A stretch of 64,000 nucleotides of DNA. It comes from Burkholderia ambifaria AMMD (lineage in GTDB: Bacteria; Pseudomonadota; Gammaproteobacteria; Burkholderiales; Burkholderiaceae). Below are positions 1-8,008 of this stretch, in pieces. The position numbers and the translations under genes are program-made. The DNA is taken from NCBI RefSeq assembly GCF_000203915.1, contig NC_008391.1, positions 2,046,001 through 2,110,000 on the forward strand. The letters run 5' to 3'. The notes under the pieces are model-generated. The model had not been told where the DNA came from, made no database searches, and saw nothing but the letters and a program-made list of their open reading frames with translations. Numbering within the stretch: position 1 is the first letter of the stretch; every line of letters starts with the position of its first letter.

Positions 1-358
1 TTCTGCCGTTGGTGCCGTCGAAGGCATCCACTTCGTAAAACTCGAAGTGCTGATCCGCGTGCTGCCTGCGACGTTCGGAATACCGCGTGAGCGCGACGCC
101 GACGCGCGACATTTCCTCCAGTATGGCCGGCACGCTGGCAAGAAAATGCGTGAACAGCGGCCCGGCTTCGGCGACCATCAGGTCGTGATACGCAAGCACG
201 TCCGGATCGCGCAGCAAATGGCGGATGCGGCTCGCGACCGATTGCTTCGGCACCTGCGTCGCGCCCGTCGCAAGGCTGTGAAAATAACTTGCCATCCGGA
301 TCATCGGCGCGCTTTCCAGGTATTGCTCCGCGCCGTCCTCGATTCCGCTTGACGTCAT
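1..358 (-). CDS. Unknown protein, C-terminus cut by the window edge
   Basis: An open frame without stop runs off the left edge from an ATG at 358. The visible 119 residues are soluble, begin MTSSGIEDGAEQYLES and are mostly helical, then turn strand-like near FEFYEVDAFDGTNGR. It starts 24 bases after the stop of the adenylating enzyme at 382, so it is almost certainly the fourth gene of that operon. The last visible residues could be the start of a Rossmann-type domain such as a methyltransferase, but this is a weak impression. The third base of codons is G/C-rich, which supports real coding. Confidence 0.6.
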   Translation of the reverse strand, partial: MTSSGIEDGAEQYLESAPMIRMASYFHSLATGATQVPKQSVASRIRHLLRDPDVLAYHDLMVAEAGPLFTHFLASVPAILEEMSRVGVALTRYSERRRQHADQHFEFYEVDAFDGTNGR

Positions 359-381
359 GGTTGACCTCTTCGCATGTGGTA

Positions 382-1905
382 TCAGTTCAAACCCTGGGCG
401 GACACCTTGCCGCCGAACGTTCTTGGCAGCGCCCGGAGGAAGTCGATGCTTGCCGGAACCGCGGCGGAATCCAGATGGCGGCGACAATGATCGAGCAGCT
501 CGATTGCATTGGCCGCAGATGTCGCAGCCGGAACGACATAGGCTTTGGGGACGCGTGCGCCGTCTGACCGGGAAACCGGTACGACGAGCGCTTCCGCAAC
601 GGATTCGTGGTCGAGCAGTACCCGCTCGACGGCGCGCGGATTCACCGGCACGCCGTCTCGATCGAACAGGTCGCCCTTCCTGCATTGAAAGAACAGGAAT
701 CCGTCCTCGTCCATCGCGAACAGATCACCGGTCATGAACACGCGCGATTCACCGAAACATCCTTCGCGAATGACGCGGGCGGTATCGCTTTCGCGCCCCC
801 AGTATTTCTCCATCAGCAGATCGCCGGCTACCGCCAGTTCACCGACCTCCCATGGCCGGACCACGAGTGCATTGTCGTTGCCGACGAGGTAGGTTCTGAT
901 GCCCGGAATGGCTTTGCCGACCGAGCCGATACGTCGGTCGAGTTCGGCGGGCGGCAGGTAGGCGATGCGTTTGCACTCGGTCGAACCGTAGTTGCAGTAG
1001 ATCAGGACAGCCGGTAGCGCACGCCTGAGCAGGCGAATGTACTTGCCGGGAAACGCCTGTCCGCTGGTCGAGACATACCGCAGCGATTGCAGTCTCGAGG
1101 CAGGCAGGTCGCCCGATTCGCACAGACGGAAAAGCGCCGGCGGAAAGACGTGCAGGCCGGTTATGCCGTGCCGCTCGATGATGTCGACGATGGCGGCGGC
1201 CGAAGCGGGCAACGCCGTCTCGACCACGGCACGGCCCCCGAACAGCAGCGGCATGACCGTGTTGTAAAAGCCGTAGTCCGAGCTCAAGCCCGGGGAGAAA
1301 CTGAGCACGATGTCGCGTTCGCTATTGGCGAGATAGCCGGAGACCGAGCGGAACGCGGCAATCATGATCCGGTGCGTGACGAGCACGCCCTTCGAATCGC
1401 CCGTCGAGCCGGATGTGTAGAAGATCGTTGCTGCGTCATCCGTGGAGGGATTGCCCGCTTCGGATGCGCCGTCGGCCGCGAAGCAGACGACATATTCCGA
1501 CAGGTCGCCGCGGGTTGCGTCGATCGTGACCGCGCGATGACGGGACGCGATGCGGGGCGAGGTCGATCGCGATGCCACGAGCGCGCTGGCGCCGCAATCC
1601 GCGATTTGCTGCTCCAGTTCGGCGGTGTCGATCGTGTGCCTGATGCATGCCAGTACGCATCCGGCCTTCAGGATGCCGAATGCGGCCGCCACCGCATGCA
1701 CGGACATCTCCGAATAGATCGCGACGCGCGCGCCGGCGGGAATGCCGAGACGCTGAAGCGTATCGGCTATCGTCAACATCACGTCCAGCAATTCGCCGTA
1801 GGTTGCCGAACGTCCGTCGACCACCAGCGCGACTTTGTCTCGCCGGCTGCTCGCGCTGCGCTCGAAGTATTGCGGGAATCGTTCAATCATGGCATCAGCC
1901 TTCAT
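382..1905 (-). CDS. Stand-alone AMP-forming acyl/aminoacyl adenylating enzyme
   Basis: A 507-residue member of the ANL (acyl-CoA synthetase/NRPS adenylation) superfamily. It activates a carboxylic acid as the acyl-AMP. Visible core motifs are the P-loop FYTSGSTGDSKGV (about residue 163), NYGSTE (about 308), TGD near 395 and the C-terminal lysine motif RTFGGKV just before the stop. There is no carrier or condensation domain, so the adenylate must pass to CoA, to a separate carrier protein or directly to a nucleophile. The start ATG at 1905 overlaps the stop of the upstream MFS gene by 11 bases, which indicates translational coupling. The substrate cannot be read from the sequence. Operon partners (EctC-like cupin, MFS exporter) suggest small-molecule biosynthesis rather than fatty-acid degradation. 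Confidence 0.85.
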   Translation of the reverse strand: MKADAMIERFPQYFERSASSRRDKVALVVDGRSATYGELLDVMLTIADTLQRLGIPAGARVAIYSEMSVHAVAAAFGILKAGCVLACIRHTIDTAELEQQIADCGASALVASRSTSPRIASRHRAVTIDATRGDLSEYVVCFAADGASEAGNPSTDDAATIFYTSGSTGDSKGVLVTHRIMIAAFRSVSGYLANSERDIVLSFSPGLSSDYGFYNTVMPLLFGGRAVVETALPASAAAIVDIIERHGITGLHVFPPALFRLCESGDLPASRLQSLRYVSTSGQAFPGKYIRLLRRALPAVLIYCNYGSTECKRIAYLPPAELDRRIGSVGKAIPGIRTYLVGNDNALVVRPWEVGELAVAGDLLMEKYWGRESDTARVIREGCFGESRVFMTGDLFAMDEDGFLFFQCRKGDLFDRDGVPVNPRAVERVLLDHESVAEALVVPVSRSDGARVPKAYVVPAATSAANAIELLDHCRRHLDSAAVPASIDFLRALPRTFGGKVSAQGLN

Positions 1906-3115
1906 GTGAGGACACCGAGGCCGACGAGGGGCTGTGGCCTTTTCGAATGCGGGGCGCGAGCGAGACCAGCAACCCGAGGCAACCCATGCACACGGACAGC
2001 ACCATGATCACCGTGTCTGGTCCGAAACGCGTCGAGAACGCGCCTACCGCGACGCCCGCGAGCGGCTGTGTCATGTTGTTGAGGAGGATGACGACTCCCG
2101 TCGTCTTGCCGTAGTCGCGCGCGGGGATGATCTTCTGCCGCGTGCTCCGGATGTACACGTTGAACATCTTGTCGAATCCGACGATCAGGAGGAAGCCGAA
2201 AACGTACCCCGGAATTCCCGGGCTGGCTGCCGCGATAACGCCGCCGATACAGATCGAACCGAAGCCGACGAGGCCGAGGACGCGCCTCGGGACATGCAAC
2301 CTCGCCGTCGTCAGCAGAATCGCGATCGTCACGCACGCGCCTACCGTTTGCAGTCCTGCGTAATAGCGTCCGCTTTCGTGATGAAAGCCGGTGACCATCG
2401 CGGCGGATGTCGCGAGCGTGACGCCGATCACGAGGTTCTCCGCGGCAGCCAACATGATGACGGACTTGAGGCCAGGAAGACGGATGACGTGAGACAAGGC
2501 CGTCTTGATCGGCGTGAACCAGGTGCCGTGCGTGCCTTCCGGCATCACGAATTCGAACGCGCTGGCCTTTTGCCAATAGGCGAGCGCGACGTCGGCTGTG
2601 ACAAACAGCACGGCCGCGGCCACCACGACGAATTCCCAGCGCCACCACGACAGCATGATCGCCGCGAGCATGGGGCCGAGCACCAGACCAAGCTGGTCGG
2701 CCAATTGCGAATACGACAACACTTTTTCGAAGCGATGGCTGCTGAATATCTGCGGCAGCATCACCTCGCGCGCAACGATGCCCTGACTCGTCAGCATGCC
2801 GCACAACGCGGACAGCGCGATCAGCCATCCGATACCGCCGACGAGGTCGTAGGCGACGACGCCCGCGACGCATACTGCCGCGCGGAGAACCTGACTGACG
2901 CGCATCAGTTTCGTGGGCGAATACCGGTCGCAAAGCGCACCTAGAAACGGGAAGCACAGGTATCTCGGCAGTGTTTCGAGCGAAAACGCGATGCCCGACC
3001 AGGACACGCGTCCTGTCATCTGAAAGATGACCAGCGGCACGAGAAACAACAGAATCTGGTCGGCGAGGCGGGCAAGGAAAAGCGAATGGAAAAAGGCTTG
3101 ATGCTGGGCGCGCAC
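1895..3115 (-). CDS. MFS transporter, probable small-molecule exporter
   Basis: A 406-residue membrane protein with about twelve hydrophobic segments. It resembles the exporter branch of the major facilitator superfamily, with the loop 2-3 motif FLGALCDRYSPTKLMR after the second segment. It sits between the EctC-like gene (107 bases upstream) and the adenylating enzyme, which it overlaps by 11 bases, so all are probably one transcript. Inside a small biosynthetic operon the likely job is to export the product or its precursor. Substrate is unknown. Import is not excluded. Confidence 0.8.
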   Translation of the reverse strand: MRAQHQAFFHSLFLARLADQILLFLVPLVIFQMTGRVSWSGIAFSLETLPRYLCFPFLGALCDRYSPTKLMRVSQVLRAAVCVAGVVAYDLVGGIGWLIALSALCGMLTSQGIVAREVMLPQIFSSHRFEKVLSYSQLADQLGLVLGPMLAAIMLSWWRWEFVVVAAAVLFVTADVALAYWQKASAFEFVMPEGTHGTWFTPIKTALSHVIRLPGLKSVIMLAAAENLVIGVTLATSAAMVTGFHHESGRYYAGLQTVGACVTIAILLTTARLHVPRRVLGLVGFGSICIGGVIAAASPGIPGYVFGFLLIVGFDKMFNVYIRSTRQKIIPARDYGKTTGVVILLNNMTQPLAGVAVGAFSTRFGPDTVIMVLSVCMGCLGLLVSLAPRIRKGHSPSSASVSSHEG

Positions 3116-3222
3116 GAACAGTCACCTTTCTTTTGCGCGGAGCACGCGATGCATGCGCGCTCCTGCGGACGTTGCCGGGAGGGCTGGTACCCCGGGGCCT
3201 CCCGGAATGAGCGTATCGAGCG

Positions 3223-3609
3223 TCAGTAAGCGGACGCTTCTGCAGACTCCAGGTTATGCCGTTCGTGTCCCTTGAGCGGGGGATTGAAGACGCTGACAAG
3301 CACCAGATCCCCGTCTTTGCCGCCGCGCAGGTAATGCTGGTCGTGTCGATCGAGCACGTAGATGGTGCCCGGGCGGATCGGAAAGACGTTACCGTTCATG
3401 TCCTCGACCTCGCCTTCGCCTGCAATGCAATAGCAGGCTTCGAGATGGTTGCGGTATTGCAGGAGCGATTCCGTACCCGCACGCACCACCGTATGGCACA
3501 CGCCGTAGCCCATGCCGTCCTTTTCCGTCAACAAGCGATGGCTTGTGCCGGAGCCCCATTCGACAAGCAGGCCATCCTTTTCGACGTCTCTCAGGTTCCT
3601 GACGAACAT
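3223..3609 (-). CDS. Ectoine-synthase-like cupin (orphan EctC homologue)
   Basis: A 128-residue cupin matching ectoine synthase (EctC) over its full length. EctC closes N-gamma-acetyl-diaminobutyrate to ectoine by dehydration. The family's metal-binding residues appear present: E57 in [17 protein letters not shown]84 in [10 protein letters not shown] and H92 just after. Neither ectA nor ectB lies in the window. The gene opens an operon with an exporter and an adenylating enzyme, so it may cyclise another N-acyl diamino acid rather than supply ectoine for osmoprotection. The start at 3609 has a good ribosome site (AAGGAG) nine bases upstream. Family assignment is firm; the substrate is inference. 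Confidence 0.85.
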   Translation of the reverse strand: MFVRNLRDVEKDGLLVEWGSGTSHRLLTEKDGMGYGVCHTVVRAGTESLLQYRNHLEACYCIAGEGEVEDMNGNVFPIRPGTIYVLDRHDQHYLRGGKDGDLVLVSVFNPPLKGHERHNLESAEASAY

Positions 3610-3713
3610 ATTCGCACTCCTTTCTTTTTGTAAGAAATTATTGTCCTGCTCTCAGCGGAAGCGAAGCCACGAAAAAGCAAGCCAGTGCCCGTAACAGAAT
3701 GGCCGGCTAAATC

Positions 3714-3730
3714 ATGTAGTTTTTCAACAT
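3714..3730. promoter_or_regulatory. Operator-like palindrome 1
   Basis: ATGTAG-TTTTT-CAACAT, an inverted repeat with 5 of 6 arm pairs. It overlaps the candidate -10 and start site of the ectC-like operon, the usual place for a repressor. A perfect copy lies 119 bases away at 3833-3849. Confidence 0.5.
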
Positions 3731-3756
3731 TAACCGCTGATGGCGTGGCTGGTCAA
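3727..3756 (-). promoter_or_regulatory. Candidate sigma-70 promoter of the ectC-like operon
   Basis: Read on the minus strand, TTGACC (3756-3751) and TAATGT (3732-3727) are separated by 18 bases. Transcription would start near 3720, about 110 bases before the cupin start codon. The -10 is overlapped by a palindrome at 3714-3730. Confidence 0.5.
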
Positions 3757-3832
3757 GGGCAGAATATGGGGGAATTTCCGGTGATTATGCAAATCTACCT
3801 TGGAGGCGTTGGGGTGAGGCTGGACAGGAGTT

Positions 3833-3849
3833 ATGTAGTTTATCTACAT
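3833..3849. promoter_or_regulatory. Operator-like palindrome 2
   Basis: ATGTAG-TTTAT-CTACAT, a perfect 6-5-6 inverted repeat. It shares sequence and spacing with the site at 3714-3730. It lies about 77 bases upstream of the candidate -35, so the pair could bind one regulator with the DNA looped between them. The regulator itself is not identifiable here. Confidence 0.5.
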
Positions 3850-4213
3850 TTTTTGTGGATTGCCTGGCTTGCCGACATAATCCGTGGCAGTGTTTCCCTG
3901 GCAGCGACACTGCCTTGCGATCGCGATGGAGCGAACAAGCAGAGCGATCTCCGGTGCGTACCAAGACGTTCTCGTGTGGGCACGGCCGGCCGAGCCAACT
4001 CGGAGTTCCTCCAGCGATTGGCATCGAATGGAATACAAGGGCGCCGACAACTGATGTTCCCTGCGGGGCCGACTATCGTTCTCTTCTTTTATCATTCGGC
4101 TACAAACCGTCCATGACCCACGCTGCCTAAAGTGTGATTTATTCGCATTGCTTGCAAATATCCAAGGCTTCAGATACCCACAGGAGTCTATCCCCAACCC
4201 TTCTATTTCCCCT
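3850..4213. other. Non-coding stretch, no gene seen
   Basis: This lies between the operator region and the 3' end of a LysR gene. Open frames on both strands lack family likeness, ribosome sites and GC3 bias. Base composition is lower in GC than the flanking genes. No clear terminator was found. Confidence 0.5.
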
Positions 4214-5122
4214 TCACTGATCGCCAGTAGACGCAACGATCAAGTCGATCAAAGCCCGTGACGCCGCAGACAACCGGCGATGCGGCGCATAGATCACCGA
4301 AAACGGCCGTGTGCGCCCACGAAGATGAGGCAGCACTTCGACGAGACTCCCGGCCCGCACGCGATCCTGAACAATGAAGTCATAGGTCTGGCAGATGCCG
4401 GCGCCGCTCTGCGCCATGGAAACAACCCCAAGCACGTCGTCGGAGACCGCGACGTTCGACGGCGGGAGCCAATCGATGTCCTGCCCGTCATCCCGGAACA
4501 CCCAGGGCGCGATACGGCCGCTGCTGGGCAGCATGAAAGGCAAACACAGATGGTGCGCCAGATCCGCCACGTTCTCCGGCACGCCTGCGCGCGCCACGTA
4601 CTCCGGCGACGCGACAAGGCACAGCGCCGCGTCCTCGAGCTTGCGTGCGACCAGGCCGCTGTCCGGCAATTCACCTAGCCGGATCGCCAGATCGAACCCT
4701 TCGGCCACCAGATCCACGTTCCGGTTCGCGATGTTCAGCTCCACGCGAACCTCCGGGTGCTGCTGCGTGAACTGCCGCAGCAGCGGCGGCAGACGATAGT
4801 GTCCGTACGTCGTCGGTACGCTGATGCGGACATGGCCGGTTAACGTGCCGCCGTGCCCCTGAATCGCACGCTCGGCGTCGTCGATCAGCAAGAACGCCGC
4901 ACGCGATTGCTCCAGATAGAGCCTGCCTTGTTCCGTCAGGCTCAGCCGTCGAGTCGAACGGCGCAGCAATTGCACGCCCAGCCGCGTCTCCAGACGGGTA
5001 ATGGCACGGCTGAGAACGGACGGTGTGCTGCCCAGCGCCACCGCGCCCGCTGTCATCGAGCCTTTTTCGATCACCGTGACGAATGCTTCCACGTCACCGA
5101 GATGGTCGAATCTTCGCGCCAT
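4214..5122 (-). CDS. LysR-family transcriptional regulator
   Basis: An approximately 302-residue LysR regulator. The N-terminal winged helix-turn-helix includes SMTAGAVALGSTPSVLSRAITRLE; the rest is a periplasmic-binding-protein-like effector domain beginning about residue 90 (GHVRISVPTTYG). It belongs to the DsdC/PecT-like group that often controls a divergent oxidoreductase gene. The ATG at 5122 is chosen because GGAGG lies eight bases upstream; an upstream TTG would include that site inside the gene. It is divergent from the DJ-1-type gene at 5244 with 121 bases between, so it probably regulates that gene set. The inducer is unknown. Confidence 0.9.
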   Translation of the reverse strand: MARRFDHLGDVEAFVTVIEKGSMTAGAVALGSTPSVLSRAITRLETRLGVQLLRRSTRRLSLTEQGRLYLEQSRAAFLLIDDAERAIQGHGGTLTGHVRISVPTTYGHYRLPPLLRQFTQQHPEVRVELNIANRNVDLVAEGFDLAIRLGELPDSGLVARKLEDAALCLVASPEYVARAGVPENVADLAHHLCLPFMLPSSGRIAPWVFRDDGQDIDWLPPSNVAVSDDVLGVVSMAQSGAGICQTYDFIVQDRVRAGSLVEVLPHLRGRTRPFSVIYAPHRRLSAASRALIDLIVASTGDQ

Positions 5123-5243
5123 CTTGTCCTCCAAAGAACAGAAGATTTACTTTTAAGCCAGTTTATCTCCTTGAGCGGGCCAAATAAAGTGAGCGCATCG
5201 TGACTGCGTCGTCCGGTCACTCACCGAAATCAAGGAGCAAACC

Positions 5244-5957
5244 ATGAATCGTGACCCTCGCGACCGGCAGGGCCTGACCGTGCTGTTCGTACTCACGAGC
5301 CACGCGACGAAAGGCGCGACCGGCGAGCCGACCGGTTTTTACCTCGGCGAAGTGACGCATCCGCTTGCCGAACTCGACGCGGCCGGCATCCCGGTCGAAT
5401 TCGCGTCGATCCAGGGCGGCGAGCCGCCCGTCGATGGGCTCGAGCTGACGGATGAAGTCAACGCGCGCTACTGGAACGACAGTGCGTTCCGCGACGCGCT
5501 GCGCCACACGCAGCGACTGGGCGATGTCGACGCGTCGAAATACGCCGCCGTCTTCTTTGCGGGCGGCCACGGTGCAATGTGGGATTTTCCGGGCAATGCC
5601 GACGTGCAGCAGGTGACGCGCGCGGTCTACGAGGCTGGCGGCGTGGTCGGAGCGGTATGTCACGGCCCTGCGGCGCTGGTCGATGTGACGCTGGGCGACG
5701 GTACTTACCTGGTCGCCGGCAAGAACCTCGGCGCATTCACGGATGAAGAGGAACGCGCGGTCCAGCTCGACCACGTCGTGCCTTTCCTGCTTGCGAGCAC
5801 GTTGACGCAGCGAGGTGCGCATCACCATCCCGCACCGAGCTGGACGGCGAAGGTCGTGGTCGACGGGCGTCTCGTGACCGGCCAGAACCCGCAGTCGGCT
5901 GCCGGTGTGGGCGCGGCGATTCGCTACCTGTTGCTGAACCGATCCGAACAGGCCTGA
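5244..5957 (+). CDS. DJ-1/PfpI-family protein (Hsp31/glyoxalase III-like), cytoplasmic
   Basis: A 237-residue class I glutamine-amidotransferase-like protein. The nucleophile elbow GAVCHGPAAL places the catalytic cysteine at C139. An upstream FAGGHGAMWDF segment is typical of the Hsp31/HchA group, whose members act as methylglyoxal hydratases (glyoxalase III) or protein deglycases. There is no signal peptide. It is the first gene of a run divergent from a LysR regulator, followed 21 bases later by a secreted paralogue. A role in carbonyl or electrophile stress is a family-based inference. Confidence 0.85.
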   Translation: MNRDPRDRQGLTVLFVLTSHATKGATGEPTGFYLGEVTHPLAELDAAGIPVEFASIQGGEPPVDGLELTDEVNARYWNDSAFRDALRHTQRLGDVDASKYAAVFFAGGHGAMWDFPGNADVQQVTRAVYEAGGVVGAVCHGPAALVDVTLGDGTYLVAGKNLGAFTDEEERAVQLDHVVPFLLASTLTQRGAHHHPAPSWTAKVVVDGRLVTGQNPQSAAGVGAAIRYLLLNRSEQA

Positions 5958-5978
5958 CATTCCCCGATGGAGAAAACC

Positions 5979-6821
5979 ATGTATTCGATGCGCAAGCTCG
6001 CCGTAGCCGCGATGCTCGGCATTGCCGCGTACAGCGCTCACGCCGCCAACGTGCTCGTAGTGTTGTCGGATTCCGATCACCTCGATCTGAAGGACGGCAA
6101 AGTGTTCGCGACGGGCTTCTACCTGAACGAACTGATGCAGCCCGTGAAGGCCCTGCTTGATGCAGGCCATCAGGTGACCTTCGCCACGCCCGAGGGGAAG
6201 GCGCCGACGATGGATGCCACGTCTGCCGACAAGATGTACTTCAACGGCGACGAAAAGGCGATGCGCGACTACCGGGCTTTGCTGGACAAGTTGCAGATCA
6301 CGTCGCGTGCGCACTCTCCCGTGATCAGTCTGGCGCGGGTCGAGCAGATCGGTTACGGCCACTTCGATGCCGTCTATGTTCCCGGCGGTCATGCGCCGAT
6401 GCAGGATCTTCTGACCAGTCCCGCGGTGGGCAGGCTGCTGGCCGATTTTCATGCGCGCGGCAAGACCACGGCGCTCGTTTGCCATGGGCCGATTGCGCTG
6501 CTGTCGACGCTGCCCGATGCACCGGGCTTTACACGGCAACTCGCCGCCGGGAAGGCCGGCGATGGCGCGCCGAAATGGATCTATGCCGGTTACCGCATGA
6601 CGGTGATCAGCAACGCGGAAGAAGAGCAGGCGAAAGCACTGCTCGGCGGCGGCGCGATGAAGTTCTATCCGCAGACGGCGTTGCAACGCGCCGGTGGAAT
6701 TTACAGCAGCAACGAGGTGCCCTTTACCGCTCACATGGTGACCGATCGCGAATTGATCACAGGCCAGAACCCGGCGTCCGCACTCGACGTCGCCGGCCAA
6801 ATGCTGAAGCGGCTGAAGTAA
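5979..6821 (+). CDS. Secreted DJ-1/PfpI-family protein
   Basis: About 280 residues. A Sec signal peptide (MYSMRKLAVAAMLGIAAYSAHA) is followed by a DJ-1/PfpI domain with VPGGHAPMQDLL and the cysteine elbow TALVCHGPIALL. I chose the ATG at 5979 over the one at 5967 because the earlier ATG overlaps the GGAG ribosome site. It is a paralogue of the preceding cytoplasmic protein, so the operon carries the same activity on both sides of the inner membrane. The reaction in the periplasm is not known. Confidence 0.85.
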   Translation: MYSMRKLAVAAMLGIAAYSAHAANVLVVLSDSDHLDLKDGKVFATGFYLNELMQPVKALLDAGHQVTFATPEGKAPTMDATSADKMYFNGDEKAMRDYRALLDKLQITSRAHSPVISLARVEQIGYGHFDAVYVPGGHAPMQDLLTSPAVGRLLADFHARGKTTALVCHGPIALLSTLPDAPGFTRQLAAGKAGDGAPKWIYAGYRMTVISNAEEEQAKALLGGGAMKFYPQTALQRAGGIYSSNEVPFTAHMVTDRELITGQNPASALDVAGQMLKRLK

Positions 6822-6878
6822 TGCCACGCAATGGACCGGCATCGCCGGTTCTTCGATGATGCAAAGGAGAACGAACAC

Positions 6879-7673
6879 ATGGATCTGCAACTGCAAGGCA
6901 AAACCGCGATCGTCACGGGCGCTACCGCCGGAATCGGCATGGCTATCGCGCGAACGTTGGTCGGCGAGGGCGTGTCGGTCACGATCACGGGGCGTCACCG
7001 CGACAAACTCGACGAAGCCGTCGCTCAAATTACCGCGGCAGTCCCGGAAGGCAGCGTACGCGGAATCGTTGCCGACGTGAGTGGCACGCGAGGCGTTGCC
7101 GAACTGATCGACGCGCAGCCGGATACGGATATTCTCGTGAACAATCTCGGCTACTACGAAGCCAAGCCGTTCGCGGAAATCACCGATGACGACTGGCTGC
7201 GAATGATCGACGTCAACGTGATGTCGGGGGTGCGACTGTCACGCCATTACTTTCCTCGCATGCTTGCGAAGAACTGGGGGCGTGTGATCTTCATGTCCAG
7301 CGAGGTCGGCGCGTTTACGCCGCCGGACATGGTGCATTACGGCGTCAGCAAATCGGCACAGCTCGCGGTCTCGCGCGGCATGGCCGAACTGACGAAGGGT
7401 ACGGGCGTGACCGTCAACAGCGTGCTGCCGTCCGCGACGCGTTCCGAAGGCATCGTCGCGTATTTGCGGCAGACCGCGCCGCGACCCGGCATGAGCGATG
7501 CGGAAATCGAATCGCACTTCTTCGAGACCTATCGCCCGAGCTCGCTGATCGCCCGCATGATCGAAGCCGACGAGATCGCCGCCATGGTGGCCTTGCTGGC
7601 CAGTCCGTTGGGCGCAGCATCCAACGGCGCGGCGGTGCGCGTCGAAGGCGGCACCTTCCGGTCGATTCTCTGA
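6879..7673 (+). CDS. SDR-family oxidoreductase
   Basis: 264 residues, short-chain dehydrogenase/reductase. The dinucleotide-binding motif TGATAGIG lies near residue 14, NNLGYY replaces the usual NNAG, the catalytic serine lies in IFMSSEVG and the YGVSK motif gives Tyr and Lys. It starts at 6879 after AAGGAGA. The gene lies 57 bases after the secreted DJ-1 gene and shares its direction. The arginine in the TGRHRDK segment suggests NADP(H) use. The substrate is unknown; a carbonyl compound fits the neighbouring genes. Confidence 0.88.
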   Translation: MDLQLQGKTAIVTGATAGIGMAIARTLVGEGVSVTITGRHRDKLDEAVAQITAAVPEGSVRGIVADVSGTRGVAELIDAQPDTDILVNNLGYYEAKPFAEITDDDWLRMIDVNVMSGVRLSRHYFPRMLAKNWGRVIFMSSEVGAFTPPDMVHYGVSKSAQLAVSRGMAELTKGTGVTVNSVLPSATRSEGIVAYLRQTAPRPGMSDAEIESHFFETYRPSSLIARMIEADEIAAMVALLASPLGAASNGAAVRVEGGTFRSIL

Positions 7674-7687
7674 ACGGGTGCGTCGAT

Positions 7688-7978
7688 ATGTCCGCCCATG
7701 TCATCGTCGCGCTCGTCGAAGCGAAGCAAGGTTATGAGGCGGTGCTGGTGCAAGCGCAGCGGGAACTTGTCGAAATGGCGCGCAACCAGTCCGGCTGTCT
7801 CAGCTACGAACTGCATGAATCGCTGGAGCAGCCCGGGACGGTGGTCTTCTTCGAGCAATGGCTGGACCGTGCGTCCTGGGAGCATCACATGCGCAGCCCG
7901 CTGATGGACGCATTCCGCGCGAGCGCTGGTCAGTGGATCGAAAACTTCCAGTTGCTGCATCTGCGCCAAATCGCATAA
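7688..7978 (+). CDS. Antibiotic-biosynthesis-monooxygenase (ABM) domain protein
   Basis: A 96-residue ferredoxin-like ABM-domain protein of the YgiN/quinol monooxygenase type. Family features are the early beta strand (HVIVALVEAKQGY), the CLSYELHESLEQPG stretch and FFEQWLDRASWEHHMRS. Such proteins act as small cofactor-free oxygenases or bind quinones. It follows the SDR gene by 14 bases, so the two are probably co-translated. Quinone or aldehyde metabolism under the LysR gene at 4214 is a reasonable guess. Confidence 0.82.
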   Translation: MSAHVIVALVEAKQGYEAVLVQAQRELVEMARNQSGCLSYELHESLEQPGTVVFFEQWLDRASWEHHMRSPLMDAFRASAGQWIENFQLLHLRQIA

Positions 7979-8008
7979 CCCCGTCCAACTCACCGACTAC
8001 CCCTCATC

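Noticed and set aside
3685..4130. Small genes in the spacer left of the LysR gene
   Set aside because: No ribosome sites, no GC3 bias and no family likeness.
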